Shown: positions 35,034 through 45,155, numbered from the stretch's first letter. The stretch: DNA of 64,000 nt from JACKBC01 sp041391125 (GCA_041391125.1 JAWKON010000033.1:30193-94192), one strand, 5' to 3'. The notes: generated by a model not told the origin, from the letters alone. Numbers and translations are program-made.

Positions 35034-38000
35034 ATGTCCGCATCATCGTCAACCGCTTCACCCTCCACACGCACCCAACAACTGCTGGACGCCATGCAGT
35101 TTCGCTGCATTGGCCCCTCGCGCGGCGGCCGCGTCATCGCCGTGGCCGGTGATCCGTCCAAGCTGGCCACCTTCTATTTTGGCGCCGTGGCCGGCGGCGT
35201 CTGGAAAACTGAAGACGCCGGCGCTGCCTGGCAAAACGTCAGCGACGGCTTCTTCAAAACCGCCTCGGTGGGCGCGCTCACCGTCTCCGCTTCGGACCCC
35301 AACGTGATCTACGCCGGCATGGGCGAAAGCACCATCCGCACCGATGTTTCGCACGGCGACGGCGTCTATAAATCGACCGACGGCGGCAAAACCTGGCGCC
35401 ATTTGGGGCTGGAACAGACGCGCCACATTGGCGAAATCCGCATCCATCCCAAGAACCCGGATCACGTCTACGTGGCGGCGCTGGGCCATGCCTTTGGCCC
35501 CAACGACGAGCGCGGACTCTACCGTTCCACCGACGGCGGCGCCAATTGGCAGAAGATTCTCTTCAAAAGCGCCAAAGCGGGCGTGGTCGATGTATCCTTT
35601 GACCCGCACAACCCGCAGGTGATCTACGCCAGCGTGTGGGAAACGCACCGCAATTTCTGGGAGCTTTCCAGCGGCGGCGCCGACAGCGGGCTGTGGAAAT
35701 CGACCGACGGCGGCGACACCTGGAGCGACATTTCGCGCGCCAAAGGGCTGCCCCAAAGCGGCATCTACGGCAAGATCGGCGTCTCCGCTTCGCCGGCGCA
35801 GGCTGGCCGCGTCTGGGCGCTCATGGAGGCCAGCGAGAAGCCGGGGCTCTACCGCTCCGACGATTTTGGCGACACATGGACGCTGCTCACCGACAGCCAG
35901 GATTTGCGCTATCGCCCGTGGTACTACATGCACGTCTTTGCCGACCCGCAGGATGCCGACACGGTCTACGTCAACAACCTGGGCTTCTGGAAATCGACCG
36001 ACGGCGGCAAAACTTTCACCGGCATTGCCACGCCCCACGGCGACAACCACGACCTCTGGATCGACCCCGCCAACAATCAGCGCATGATCCAGAGCAACGA
36101 TGGCGGCGCCAACATTTCGTACAACGGCGGGCGCTCGTGGAGCAGCATCTACAACCAGCTCACCGCCCAGTTCTACACCGTCACCACCGACAACCAGCAG
36201 CCCCACTATCGCGTCTACGGCACCCAGCAAGACAACTCGAGCATCAGCGTGCCCAGCAATACCAATGATGGCGCTATTGTGTGGAGCGATTGCTACCCGG
36301 CGGGCACGGGCGAAAGCGGCTACATGGCCGTGCATCCCGAAAACAGCAACATCGTTTACGTGGGCGCCGTGGGCAGCTCCCCAGGCGGCGGCGGCGCGCT
36401 CCAGCGCTATGACCACGCCACCGGCCAGATTCAACTGGTCAACGTGTGGCCGCAGGCGCATGGCGGCATGGGCGCCGGCGAGCTGAAATACCGCTTCCCG
36501 TGGACCTTCCCCATCCTCTTTTCGCCCCACGACGCCAACACGCTCTACACGGCGGGCAATGTGGTCTTCCGCAGCCGCGATGAGGGCCACAGTTGGCAGC
36601 CCATCAGCCCGGACCTGACGCGCAACGCCCTGGACAAACTGGGCGCGTCCGGCGGTCCCATTACCAAAGACACCAGCGGCGCCGAACACTATTGCACGAT
36701 TTACACGCTGCGCGAATCGCCCCACGAAGCGGGCGTCTTCTGGGCCGGTTCGGACGACGGACTGGTGCATATTTCGCGCGACGGCGGCGCAAGCTGGCAA
36801 AACGTGACGCCGCCCGACCTGCCCGAGTGGAGCTACATCCGCACCGTCGAGCCATCGCCCTTTGACCCGGCCACGCTCTACTTGGCTGCCACCCGCTACA
36901 AGCTGGACGACCCCGCGCCCTATCTCTACAAGACCACCGATTATGGCGCAACTTGGACCGCCATCACCGGCGCTGGCGACGGCGCGATTCCGGCGGATAT
37001 TATTACGCGCGTCATCCGCGCCGACCTGCAGCAGCCGGGCTTGCTGTACACGGGGACGGAGACCGGTCTCTACCTTTCGTTTGACGACGGCGGTTCATGG
37101 CAGCGCTGGCAATCCAACCTGCCGGTGGCCCCCATTTATGACCTGACCATCAAAAACAACGACCTGGTGATTGGCACCCACGGGCGCTCCTTCTGGATTG
37201 TGGACGACCTGACGCCGCTGCATCAATTGGCGCAGGCGGGCGACGGCGCCCATCTCTTTACGCCACGCGCCACCTGGCGGCTGCTGCCCGATCTCTTTGG
37301 CGCCTGGACCGGCAGCGACGGCAAAGATTACGCCATCGGCCTGGCCAAGGCGGCCACCTTTGTGGCCACCAAAGACGAAACCGGCCAGGTCGTACGCGAC
37401 TTCCTGGACGCCGGCCGCGGCGCGCCCAATGGCGCCATCGTCTATTATGTGTTGGATGCCGAACCGGCGGCGGATGCCAACATATCCCTGCGCTTTGTGG
37501 ACGCCAACGGCGCGCTGATCCGCGAATTTACGCCCAAGCCCGCCAATTACGACGATCTGGACGACAAGGAGAAAGAGCTGCAGCCCGGACCGTGGATCAC
37601 GGCCAAGGCGGGCGTCAACCGCTTTGTGTGGGACCTGCGCCACCCGGGCGCCGAGCGGCTGGCCGGCAACAAAACCGCCGGCGAGGCCCACCGCGGTCCG
37701 CTGGTGCTGCCGGGCGCTTATCAAGTGGAGTTGAAGTTGGGCGAGCAGACGCTGCGCGCCCAATTCGACGTAGTGAACGACCCGCGCTCGCCCATTGCGC
37801 AGGCCGATTTGGAGACGCAACTCAAGCTGCTGCTGCAAATCCGCGACAAAATCTCCGAGCTGAACCAGCAGGTAGCGCGCCTGCGCAAAGTCAACACGCA
37901 GGTGGCTGTTTGGGGCCAGCGCCTGTCCGCTGACGGCAAAGACGAACTGGCTGCCGCCGCCAAAGCGTTAGCCGCCAAGCTGGACGCCATCGAGAGCGCG

Positions 38001-38255
38001 CTCATCATCCCCGGCGAGCACAAGGACACCTTTGGCCTCAACCAGCGCGTGCGCCTCAACGCCGCCCTCTCGTCGGTGATCAGCGTGGTGGGCAGCGCCG
38101 ATGCCAAACCGACCCAGCAGGCCCGCGAGCTGGCCGAGGAATACATGGCCCAAATCGACAGCCAGTTGGAGCAGTTGGATGATGTGCTGAGTGAGGAGTT
38201 GATGCAGTTGAATAATGGGATTTACGCGGCGGGGGTGGCGGCGATTGGGGGGTAG
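35034..38255 (+). CDS. VPS10/sortilin-like BNR propeller protein (glycosyl-hydrolase-like)
   Basis: This is an intact 1073-aa protein from the ATG at 35034 after CAGGAGAATCGC. Many BNR/Asp-box repeats are seen (GVYKSTDGGKTW, GLYRSTDGGANW, GLWKSTDGGDTW, GFWKSTDGGKTF, VHISRDGGASW, YLSFDDGGSW), forming a ten-bladed-type VPS10 propeller over about residues 20-740. VIGTHGRSFWIVDDLTPLHQL marks its end, and a helical C-terminal region (about 940-1070) follows. It resembles the large VPS10 proteins of Bacteroidota and Chloroflexota whose role is not established. There is no signal peptide in the frame as read, which is unusual for the family. Confidence 0.88.
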   Translation: MSASSSTASPSTRTQQLLDAMQFRCIGPSRGGRVIAVAGDPSKLATFYFGAVAGGVWKTEDAGAAWQNVSDGFFKTASVGALTVSASDPNVIYAGMGESTIRTDVSHGDGVYKSTDGGKTWRHLGLEQTRHIGEIRIHPKNPDHVYVAALGHAFGPNDERGLYRSTDGGANWQKILFKSAKAGVVDVSFDPHNPQVIYASVWETHRNFWELSSGGADSGLWKSTDGGDTWSDISRAKGLPQSGIYGKIGVSASPAQAGRVWALMEASEKPGLYRSDDFGDTWTLLTDSQDLRYRPWYYMHVFADPQDADTVYVNNLGFWKSTDGGKTFTGIATPHGDNHDLWIDPANNQRMIQSNDGGANISYNGGRSWSSIYNQLTAQFYTVTTDNQQPHYRVYGTQQDNSSISVPSNTNDGAIVWSDCYPAGTGESGYMAVHPENSNIVYVGAVGSSPGGGGALQRYDHATGQIQLVNVWPQAHGGMGAGELKYRFPWTFPILFSPHDANTLYTAGNVVFRSRDEGHSWQPISPDLTRNALDKLGASGGPITKDTSGAEHYCTIYTLRESPHEAGVFWAGSDDGLVHISRDGGASWQNVTPPDLPEWSYIRTVEPSPFDPATLYLAATRYKLDDPAPYLYKTTDYGATWTAITGAGDGAIPADIITRVIRADLQQPGLLYTGTETGLYLSFDDGGSWQRWQSNLPVAPIYDLTIKNNDLVIGTHGRSFWIVDDLTPLHQLAQAGDGAHLFTPRATWRLLPDLFGAWTGSDGKDYAIGLAKAATFVATKDETGQVVRDFLDAGRGAPNGAIVYYVLDAEPAADANISLRFVDANGALIREFTPKPANYDDLDDKEKELQPGPWITAKAGVNRFVWDLRHPGAERLAGNKTAGEAHRGPLVLPGAYQVELKLGEQTLRAQFDVVNDPRSPIAQADLETQLKLLLQIRDKISELNQQVARLRKVNTQVAVWGQRLSADGKDELAAAAKALAAKLDAIESALIIPGEHKDTFGLNQRVRLNAALSSVISVVGSADAKPTQQARELAEEYMAQIDSQLEQLDDVLSEELMQLNNGIYAAGVAAIGG

Positions 38256-38276
38256 GGCCAGACCAAAGCAAGGTTT

Positions 38277-38325
38277 CTACCGCGAGGGGCGCAAGGGGGA
38301 AGATATCTTTGCGCTCCTCGCGGTA
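38277..38325 (+). terminator. Hairpin downstream of the propeller gene
   Basis: TACCGCGAGGGGCGCAAGG (38277 onward) pairs with TTTGCGCTCCTCGCGGTA (to 38325), 22 bp after the stop codon. It is a likely transcription end. Confidence 0.65.
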
Positions 38326-38558
38326 ATGTTTCGTAACCATTGGCAAAACTCAACTTATAAGGTATCTCAACTCGATTGATGGTTCAAGATTTGCCACTTT
38401 GTTTTGTGGATGCAATTTTGAAACTAGTGGTTCAGAGTAGGGTAGGAGTGCGTCAATGAAGAAACGGATGGTCCTCCAAAGGGTCCGTTAGGGTACTACT
38501 GCTCATCGCGGCAGGGAGATAAGCAATGGGGTAAATTGAGGTCTAGGCAGATTCGACC

Positions 38559-38603
38559 TCTCTCAGTTGCTTTACGGCAAAATGCTGTAAAGCAACTGAG
38601 AGA
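38559..38603. terminator. 17-bp hairpin downstream of the metalloprotease-VWA gene
   Basis: TCTCTCAGTTGCTTTAC (38559-38575) and its exact complement (38587-38603) enclose an 11-base loop, about 100 bp past the minus-strand stop at 38699. There is no clear T-run. The rest of the 440-bp gap 38256-38698 shows no gene. Confidence 0.55.
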
Positions 38604-38698
38604 CTCCGCGCCTCCCTGCATTACTTGAACTTCACTTCCACTCCGCAGAAATTCTTATACTTAGTCAGACTATACTTGCGCACTGACGACAGATAAAC

Positions 38699-41600
38699 TT
38701 ATCGGGTGATTAATGGCAAGTAAACTTCACTGCGCTTCTCCCTTTTGGAAGCAGAAGGATCGTACAAAATGCTGTCTACCATCGTGTAGCGACTAACGTT
38801 GCCAGCACCATCACGTAATAACACGTAGACATGTGCCCAGCCCGTTTCAGCATCTGGTACAATTGTCCAGGCGATGTCTTGTGCGTAGGGCTGCCAAGCG
38901 GCACTTTGGACATCAGGTGTGTTGCTTATCTTGATGTGGGTAATATCCGGCGTATTATCCACGTTGTAGGATTGCGGAATTGTCAGCGTAACCTGCGTAC
39001 TGTTTGTGACATAGGCATCATTGTTGATAGCTATCAGACTTTCTGGTGGATAGGGATCGATGTCGGGCTGGCAGTGACGTTGGATGCTATAGGCGCCGCG
39101 CTCGTTGCTTGGTCCCAAAGCCTGTAGGTAATAGATATAGTTGACACCGTTAGTGACACTGTTATCCACAAGTTCACCACCTTTTGCATTGAAAATGCCT
39201 AGCGGTGCGAAAGCTGTGCCTGGCGTGCGACGGAAAACTCGTATCTGGTCGTAGTCAGGATGCGTATTGAAGCGCAATACCGCCTTACCCGGCTCGCTGT
39301 CACAGTGGAAGTCCATGATGGGTAAGAGAGCATCATCTTCTGCTGCGAGCGGATTACGGCCTCTGCGCACCTCGCTGCCATCAATCTCACCGCCGCGATC
39401 TGTATCTGCGCGCGTCGGGTTGGTTCCTAGGTTCATCTCTTCCAAATTTGTCAACCCATCGCGATCCGGATCATCATTAGCGTTGCGCACTCCATAGCGT
39501 ACCTGCCAGCGATCAACCAGTCCATCCCCATCGTTATCATTGCGTGATGTGTCAACAGGTCGATAGGTCAGCCGCTTATAGAGCTCAAAGTCGGGACCGA
39601 TTGCTACGATATCAAAGGTAATATTGTGCTCCTCAACCCCATTCACGCGGTCATACTGATAACCATAGACACCATCATTTGGTTCTGCATCGTGTGGTGC
39701 AACGCCATCATCACGCAGCGTAATCGCTTCTTGCGTTCCATCAAAGCGGTAGACCGTGGCGCTCACGTTTGCACCAGGCACAGGTCCATCATCATCGCTC
39801 ACGCTGACCTGTAGCTGCACCGGATCGAGTACGTTGCGTTCCGCAGGTGTGGTATCGATAAAGGCGTGCATCTCTGCACCCTCTACCACGCGTGCAGATA
39901 GACTGCCAATCCATTCATTGGCCCCGTTGAGCGTAACCGTATACTTACCAGGCAGCAGTTCGTCCACAAAGATCGTCGTGTGGTTCATGCCGTCCGTCAG
40001 CGTGATGGGCGCGATGCCTGCTGGCCCACTGAGCGAAACGTTGAGCGGGGCCGAGGCATTCTCCCAGTTAAAGCTAAAGAAGCCTTGGCGCCCCTCACCT
40101 GTGACGGTGATATTGATCTGGTTCACACCACTGGTGGTACCGTTACCCTGCCACAGGCGCTGATGGTCGGCAATTGTCTCGCCAATACGCCGATAGAGAT
40201 CGGCCATCTCGTTGGTCAGGCTGGGTGGCGGCATGGCAGCACTGCTGACAACCGCAGGCGAGCCATCATTGTCCAGTGCATGGAAGCAGTGATCGACCAG
40301 CGTGGCGCCACACGTATTGAGGGCAATGTAAAGCATCAGCTCGTCATTGTCTTCCACGCCGAGCGCAATCGTCTGCACCTTTGTGCCCTTTGGCTTAATG
40401 AGGGTATCTACGAGTGGTTCGGCAAGAGGCGGCTGATTCTCCATACCGTCGCTTAGCAGCACCATCCACGGTTCACTACCAGAAGTACCGTCCAAAGTAA
40501 GCATATTCTGCCCCATCCACAAACCTGACCCAATCGACGTCACCCCGCTTGCCGTGATGCCATCGATATCACGCTGCGCACCCGCGCGTACGCCAGCCGT
40601 GTCATCCTGATCGGGTATCAGCGAGAGCGGCGATTCCTTAATGGCAAAGTCGCTAAAGCTGACCACGCCAAACTGATCGCCCTGCTGTGTTGCGTCCGTA
40701 AAGAGGCGTGCCGCGGCCTTGGCAGAGACGAGCTTGTTCTGCTGATTCATGCTGTCACTGCGGTCGATAATCAGAATCTGATCCTTGGGAATCACATCAT
40801 AAACGACTGCTTGTGTCACCTGGTCGCTAGCGGCCGCGCCAGCCAGATCGACGGCCACGTCATAAACGTCACCCGTCTGCGCACCAGAGATATTGGGCGC
40901 TTGCACAAGCAGCCAATATTGATTTTGTACATAATCGCCATTCAGCACCGTGGCCGGCTGACCGCCAACGGTCACATCAAAATCCTGCCGCCAATCCAGC
41001 CCCACGATGGAGTTGGTTGTGTTGCTATCCATCACCTCGAGCCAGAGCAGGAAGCGTCCAGGTGCTGACGGCGCACCAACCGATGCCGGATCAGCGCCTG
41101 TCGGCTCAACAATGTTGATGATTGGCTGCTCACAGCGTGTTTCCCACGTATAGCCAGCGGCTTCACCTGCTGTTGCCACAATGGCGACAAAGCGGTCATA
41201 GATGGGCTTATTGATGATGCCGCGACTAAAAATTTCGCCCTGATGGCGGTCAAGCGACACAAGCTCGTCCACAAAATCGCCATTTGTATCATTTTCGATC
41301 AGCAGGAAGCTGTGCATTAGCGGTATGTCATCTTTATTCTCCACTTCCCATGTCAGCAGCGGGCAGTCTGTGGGCGATGGCAGAAAGACTTCATAGTAGT
41401 TTGCACCATAGTCAGGCATCGCTTCAGCATCGCTAATCCCAATTTGCACCGGCTTGACAACGCCACCAACGCCTTTCAGCACATCGCTGCCGCTGATTTT
41501 CTGCGTTGCCACGCTCCCATACGACGGCGCATCAACCTCTTGCTCATCTGCATAGGTCAAGACGCTTTGTGGATCGCGGCCATCCAGATCGACAGGGCTA

Positions 41601-42757
41601 AGGCGCGACAGGTCAGTTTCCTTGGCATAGTTCGCAATTGTGAAATCCCAGAAGACCTGGTCAAAGCTGCGGCCGATGCGCTCGCGCAACGTCAGATCAG
41701 CAGCGAGCTGCCCTGTTATGAAGAATGGTTGAACTGCCCATTCCACAACCCTCTTGACAAAGTCCATTCCTTCGCCCGTTGTGCCGACAAAATCGCTGCC
41801 CGCCTGCTCCACCAAATAGGTCCACCAGAGCGCGGCTTTATAGCTGGCCCCTAACAAACCGGTTGCCTGGTCGGTCTCTGGCGTGCCGTCGTTATCGAGG
41901 TCAAGTGTCGTCACGTGTGTTGGATCGCCTAAATATGCTTTCACTCTCTCAACATATTTGGAGCCCCCATTCGTGTCAAGGTCAGTAAAGGTGCGATCTG
42001 GAACCATTGCGGCCTGCCCCTCGGTCGACCAGTCACCCGCGGCACGATTGGCATCATAGGCATTCTGCGTCATGTGCCACACCTCGTGCGTCAATGCCTC
42101 GCGTGGATAGTAAGAGTCCCGCAGCATTGCCTCTGTGTCTAACTCAATGCGACTGCCATCACGATGAGCTGCTCCGCCTACACCAGGCTCTAGATCGATC
42201 AGCCAGAAATCGCCGAATAGATCGCCTGGGTCGATCATAAAGTTTGGCTGGCGCATACCCCATTCGCCAATAAATACACCGAGTACATCTTTCTGGCGAT
42301 TGGCAAGACTCTCTTGCACGCCAGTGGTCGGGTTGCCACCCGTCCAATCCGGATCAACCAGATCGGGTACGCCATTGAGGTTGAGGTCCTGAATGGTGTC
42401 AAAGACGCCATCGCCATCCGGATCTTCTGCCAAACAGGTGTTAGGCGAATCGGCATCAAACGTCCCATCGCCATCTGTGTCAAGGTCATTGGCGCTGTCG
42501 CAATCGCAGTCAGGATCGCCGCTGCTGCAATCGCTTGTATACCAGAGCTCATAGAAAGCACCTTGTGCTTCCCAAAAGGTGCGCTCTGTCAAGTAGGCAG
42601 GCGGCGCGGCCAGAGCCACACCTAACACACTAATAAACAGCACGGCCACAGCTAGCCAAATACGTGGCTGTCGAGAGAGGCTGCGATGGAGCATGCCTTT
42701 GATAATACCTTTAATTCTCAATCTACATCTTGTGATACTGCGCATTTGATAAAACAT
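38699..42757 (-). CDS. Giant secreted HExxH metalloprotease-like / VWA / choice-of-anchor protein with Y-L-P tail
   Basis: This 1352-aa protein starts at 42757 after GGAGG. The signal helix is WLAVAVLFISVLGVAL (about residues 34-50). A calcium-loop region (DTDGDGTFDADSPN, DPDGDGVFD; about 90-135) leads to a zinc-protease-like segment with EALTHEVWHMTQ (HExxH at about 223-227). A von Willebrand A domain starts DQILIIDRSDSMN (MIDAS DxSxS, about 666) with LLSDGMENQPP. A choice-of-anchor-X-like beta domain (ITLRDDGVAPHDAEPNDGVYGY), more calcium repeats (NDNDGDGLVDRW, DPDRDGLTNLEEM) and the tail KREKRSEVYLPLITR follow. It probably acts at the cell surface on proteins or adhesion. No glutamate zinc ligand beyond HExxH was identified with confidence. 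Confidence 0.8.
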   Translation of the reverse strand: MFYQMRSITRCRLRIKGIIKGMLHRSLSRQPRIWLAVAVLFISVLGVALAAPPAYLTERTFWEAQGAFYELWYTSDCSSGDPDCDCDSANDLDTDGDGTFDADSPNTCLAEDPDGDGVFDTIQDLNLNGVPDLVDPDWTGGNPTTGVQESLANRQKDVLGVFIGEWGMRQPNFMIDPGDLFGDFWLIDLEPGVGGAAHRDGSRIELDTEAMLRDSYYPREALTHEVWHMTQNAYDANRAAGDWSTEGQAAMVPDRTFTDLDTNGGSKYVERVKAYLGDPTHVTTLDLDNDGTPETDQATGLLGASYKAALWWTYLVEQAGSDFVGTTGEGMDFVKRVVEWAVQPFFITGQLAADLTLRERIGRSFDQVFWDFTIANYAKETDLSRLSPVDLDGRDPQSVLTYADEQEVDAPSYGSVATQKISGSDVLKGVGGVVKPVQIGISDAEAMPDYGANYYEVFLPSPTDCPLLTWEVENKDDIPLMHSFLLIENDTNGDFVDELVSLDRHQGEIFSRGIINKPIYDRFVAIVATAGEAAGYTWETRCEQPIINIVEPTGADPASVGAPSAPGRFLLWLEVMDSNTTNSIVGLDWRQDFDVTVGGQPATVLNGDYVQNQYWLLVQAPNISGAQTGDVYDVAVDLAGAAASDQVTQAVVYDVIPKDQILIIDRSDSMNQQNKLVSAKAAARLFTDATQQGDQFGVVSFSDFAIKESPLSLIPDQDDTAGVRAGAQRDIDGITASGVTSIGSGLWMGQNMLTLDGTSGSEPWMVLLSDGMENQPPLAEPLVDTLIKPKGTKVQTIALGVEDNDELMLYIALNTCGATLVDHCFHALDNDGSPAVVSSAAMPPPSLTNEMADLYRRIGETIADHQRLWQGNGTTSGVNQINITVTGEGRQGFFSFNWENASAPLNVSLSGPAGIAPITLTDGMNHTTIFVDELLPGKYTVTLNGANEWIGSLSARVVEGAEMHAFIDTTPAERNVLDPVQLQVSVSDDDGPVPGANVSATVYRFDGTQEAITLRDDGVAPHDAEPNDGVYGYQYDRVNGVEEHNITFDIVAIGPDFELYKRLTYRPVDTSRNDNDGDGLVDRWQVRYGVRNANDDPDRDGLTNLEEMNLGTNPTRADTDRGGEIDGSEVRRGRNPLAAEDDALLPIMDFHCDSEPGKAVLRFNTHPDYDQIRVFRRTPGTAFAPLGIFNAKGGELVDNSVTNGVNYIYYLQALGPSNERGAYSIQRHCQPDIDPYPPESLIAINNDAYVTNSTQVTLTIPQSYNVDNTPDITHIKISNTPDVQSAAWQPYAQDIAWTIVPDAETGWAHVYVLLRDGAGNVSRYTMVDSILYDPSASKREKRSEVYLPLITR

Positions 42758-42789
42758 GTTATCCTCCGGGGGAAAGGTTATTTTGAATT

Positions 42790-42838
42790 ATCGGCAATCA
42801 ATTGCACATCGGCAATCAATTGCACATTAGCAATCGAC
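42790..42838. repeat. 18-bp tandem repeats upstream of the metalloprotease-VWA gene
   Basis: ATCGGCAATCAATTGCAC occurs at 42790-42807 and again at 42808-42825, with a partial third copy (ATTAGCAATCGACC) following. It stands 33 bp upstream of the start codon, between it and the subtilisin gene stop. It could be an operator array. Confidence 0.75.
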
Positions 42839-42986
42839 CATCCAAAGTATTGCGAATATAAAAGAAGATCACGGTCCAAAGCGCACCTTCTTGCTCTATC
42901 GTCATCGCAATCCGGTCAGAGCTGATTAGGATGACGATTAGGAAGATCGTGTCAATGGTCGGACTGAAGTACAGCCTTGCGAGATT

Positions 42987-44717
42987 TTATTCGATGTAGC
43001 CCCAAATCTGCGGCAGACCCAACGCGCAATCGCCGGGTGCATAGATCAGGGCATTACGCGCGTTTGGGTCGCAAAGGTTTGCTGCTATATCGGCCAGGGC
43101 AGCGCGGACGATAGCTGGTTTTGTCCAGGCAGTTGGGCCATCTGCCGTGATGCCGTTTGATACAGAAGTGGGCCGACCGGCCGCAATAATGGCTGCGGCT
43201 ACACCGGATACCCTAGGGGCGGCAAAGGAAGTCCCGACGCCCCAGTAGTTATCTTTGGGTGGGCCACCCCCACCAGTAATGCAGTTTGCGTTCCCTACCC
43301 CTTTGCTGCAATCTAGCACAATCCGTTTTACACGACAGAGCAACCCACGTTCAACACCACCCCCAATCACAAAGAACTCCCCTTGATTGGCATAGCAAGC
43401 CGGTTGACGTCTAGTCGTTAACGCAGAGATGCCAATGACCTTGGGATGGGCTGCCGGTAACCGCATTGGCTGCGGAATCAGTGTGAAGGCCGAATCGTTA
43501 CCGGCAGCCGCAATCTGGACGATATTGAAGCTGTCCACGTAAGAGAGCATTTCGCTTAACGCGTTGGAAGTGGTTAGCGTTGCCGTGGTATCTAACCCCA
43601 GGCTGTAGTTGAAGACAACACCCGAGAAGCTGTTGCTAATGGGCAAGGTTCTGCTTATAACACCTTGAATGCCTGCCATCAACTGGTAGGTGGTGCCATA
43701 TCCATCAGCGTTGAGTACTCGTATCAACCGAATATCAGCATCTGGAACGAGTTCAGTGATCGCATTCACGACTATGGTGCCATGTGTTTCGATATTACGA
43801 CTTTGCTGTGGTGCATTCGGATTTATATCGAATGGTGACGTTACTGAAATGGGTACACCGGCGACAGTGATCGTATCCCGCGTTGGTGTATTGGCAGGCG
43901 TACTATAGTTGTCGAATACGACGACACTGACGCCGCTTCCGGCACTCGCTGTTTCCGGAAGATCTAAGGGCGGCGCACCCGGCCCAGTCTGCGCCCCAGG
44001 GCTGCCGTGGATGATGGGTTGCAGTGCGCCCGTGATGAAGATGGGTTCAGCATAGATGTCCCCCCTTTCCTCGTCTCGCATACGCATAATGCGCTCCACC
44101 AGATTGGCGACCTTCTCGGTGTCTTCTTCGATTATGTATCGCCGGATACAGAGTGGATCAGAGAGCTTGATCTCGCCGCCCAGCGTTAAGATTCTCTCAA
44201 GCTGTTCATGCGATTGAATAAACACATCAACGTCTGAGCAATCGCCGCTCAGCATGAATTCGCCAGGCATATACGATAGCCAGCTTGTCTCAGCAGTCCC
44301 CCGAATGTTGGGAGTCTCCTTTAAGTCGTTAAGGAGGCGCGATATATCAGCTGTCGGTGGTGTCACCTGATACAGCCGCAACGTGTCGATGTTCTCATTC
44401 CACCGAATCCGCCCTGGCGCTTCGGCAAGATAGGCTTGCGGATTGGGATAGATACGCAGCAGCTCGAGAACATCGGAATACCGCTTGGTAAAGTCGTCAA
44501 CTGCTTTCTCCGATCCCCATAGGGCCATAAAGCCGGATGAGGCGCTGTTTGGAGCGGCTGTGCTATTTTGCTGTGTTTGAATGTCAGCGGCTGCGCTGTT
44601 TTTAATCTGAACGTCGTGACCGCTAGCCAAGCTGGACATAAATCCCACGAGCGCGACATAGAGCAAAAAGGCAATGAGCGGCGGAGCTGACAGTCGATAA
44701 AGTTGATTGATGTTCAT
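42987..44717 (-). CDS. Secreted subtilisin-like serine protease (peptidase S8)
   Basis: This is an intact 576-aa protein. The signal/anchor helix is PPLIAFLLYVALVGFMSSLA (about residues 12-31), then a propeptide of about 200 aa. The catalytic triad is Asp in VVVFDNYSTP (about 268), His in NIETHGTIVVNAI (about 311) and Ser in GVGTSFAAPRVSGVAA (about 496), with the oxyanion Asn in IAAAGNDS. CVKR-type Cys pairs are present (CYANQGEF, LLCRV). Unlike the neighbouring giant protein it ends LPQIWGYIE, so it lacks the Y-L-P tail. It lies between that protein and the small beta protein of the CHAT region, all on one strand. Confidence 0.93.
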   Translation of the reverse strand: MNINQLYRLSAPPLIAFLLYVALVGFMSSLASGHDVQIKNSAAADIQTQQNSTAAPNSASSGFMALWGSEKAVDDFTKRYSDVLELLRIYPNPQAYLAEAPGRIRWNENIDTLRLYQVTPPTADISRLLNDLKETPNIRGTAETSWLSYMPGEFMLSGDCSDVDVFIQSHEQLERILTLGGEIKLSDPLCIRRYIIEEDTEKVANLVERIMRMRDEERGDIYAEPIFITGALQPIIHGSPGAQTGPGAPPLDLPETASAGSGVSVVVFDNYSTPANTPTRDTITVAGVPISVTSPFDINPNAPQQSRNIETHGTIVVNAITELVPDADIRLIRVLNADGYGTTYQLMAGIQGVISRTLPISNSFSGVVFNYSLGLDTTATLTTSNALSEMLSYVDSFNIVQIAAAGNDSAFTLIPQPMRLPAAHPKVIGISALTTRRQPACYANQGEFFVIGGGVERGLLCRVKRIVLDCSKGVGNANCITGGGGPPKDNYWGVGTSFAAPRVSGVAAAIIAAGRPTSVSNGITADGPTAWTKPAIVRAALADIAANLCDPNARNALIYAPGDCALGLPQIWGYIE

Positions 44718-44844
44718 GATGTTATCCTAATTTATGCTCAACTCGGTTTGAAAATGATAGTTTGATTCCTTTTATAGAGCTGCGGAAACAATCGTTTTTA
44801 AATTTTAGGCTCTTTTGAACTTCAGATGGTTGACGCATTGGCTC

Positions 44845-45115
44845 GTCCCCTTCCTGGCAGAGGCAGAGCCGCTATGTCGCGCGAGCAAAACCGTCTCCGC
44901 CTCTTCCAAGAAGGGGACCACACGAGATACTGTTGAACCAATCTTGTTCTGTATAGCGGCCTTTTAGAGGGCCACTTAAACTTTGGACAATGGCATCGTA
45001 TTTATGGAGTGGTCATTGTCCAAAGTTTAAATGATGTGGTCATTATACTGCGGTTGAGATGAAAACTGCGGTTCTTCCACAGGATATTCGCTAGATGTAA
45101 AACCGCAGTTTTCAT
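44845..45115. repeat. Three consecutive hairpins between the subtilisin and small beta-protein genes
   Basis: Inverted repeats are at 44845-44918 (GTCCCCTTC with GAAGGGGAC arms), 44976-45030 (17-bp perfect arms TTAAACTTTGGACAATG) and 45059-45115 (ATGAAAACTGCGGTT with AACCGCAGTTTTCAT). They fill most of the 438-bp gap 44718-45155, which has no gene. Confidence 0.75.
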
Positions 45116-45155
45116 TCAGCGCTGAGTATAAATAGCACTGACAGATGCCTCTGGA

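Noticed and set aside
35058..36800. A 580-aa minus-strand frame antisense to the VPS10/BNR gene
   Set aside because: Composition (Ala/Val/Gly/Arg) and lack of motifs show it is a shadow of the real gene, whose BNR repeats are unmistakable.
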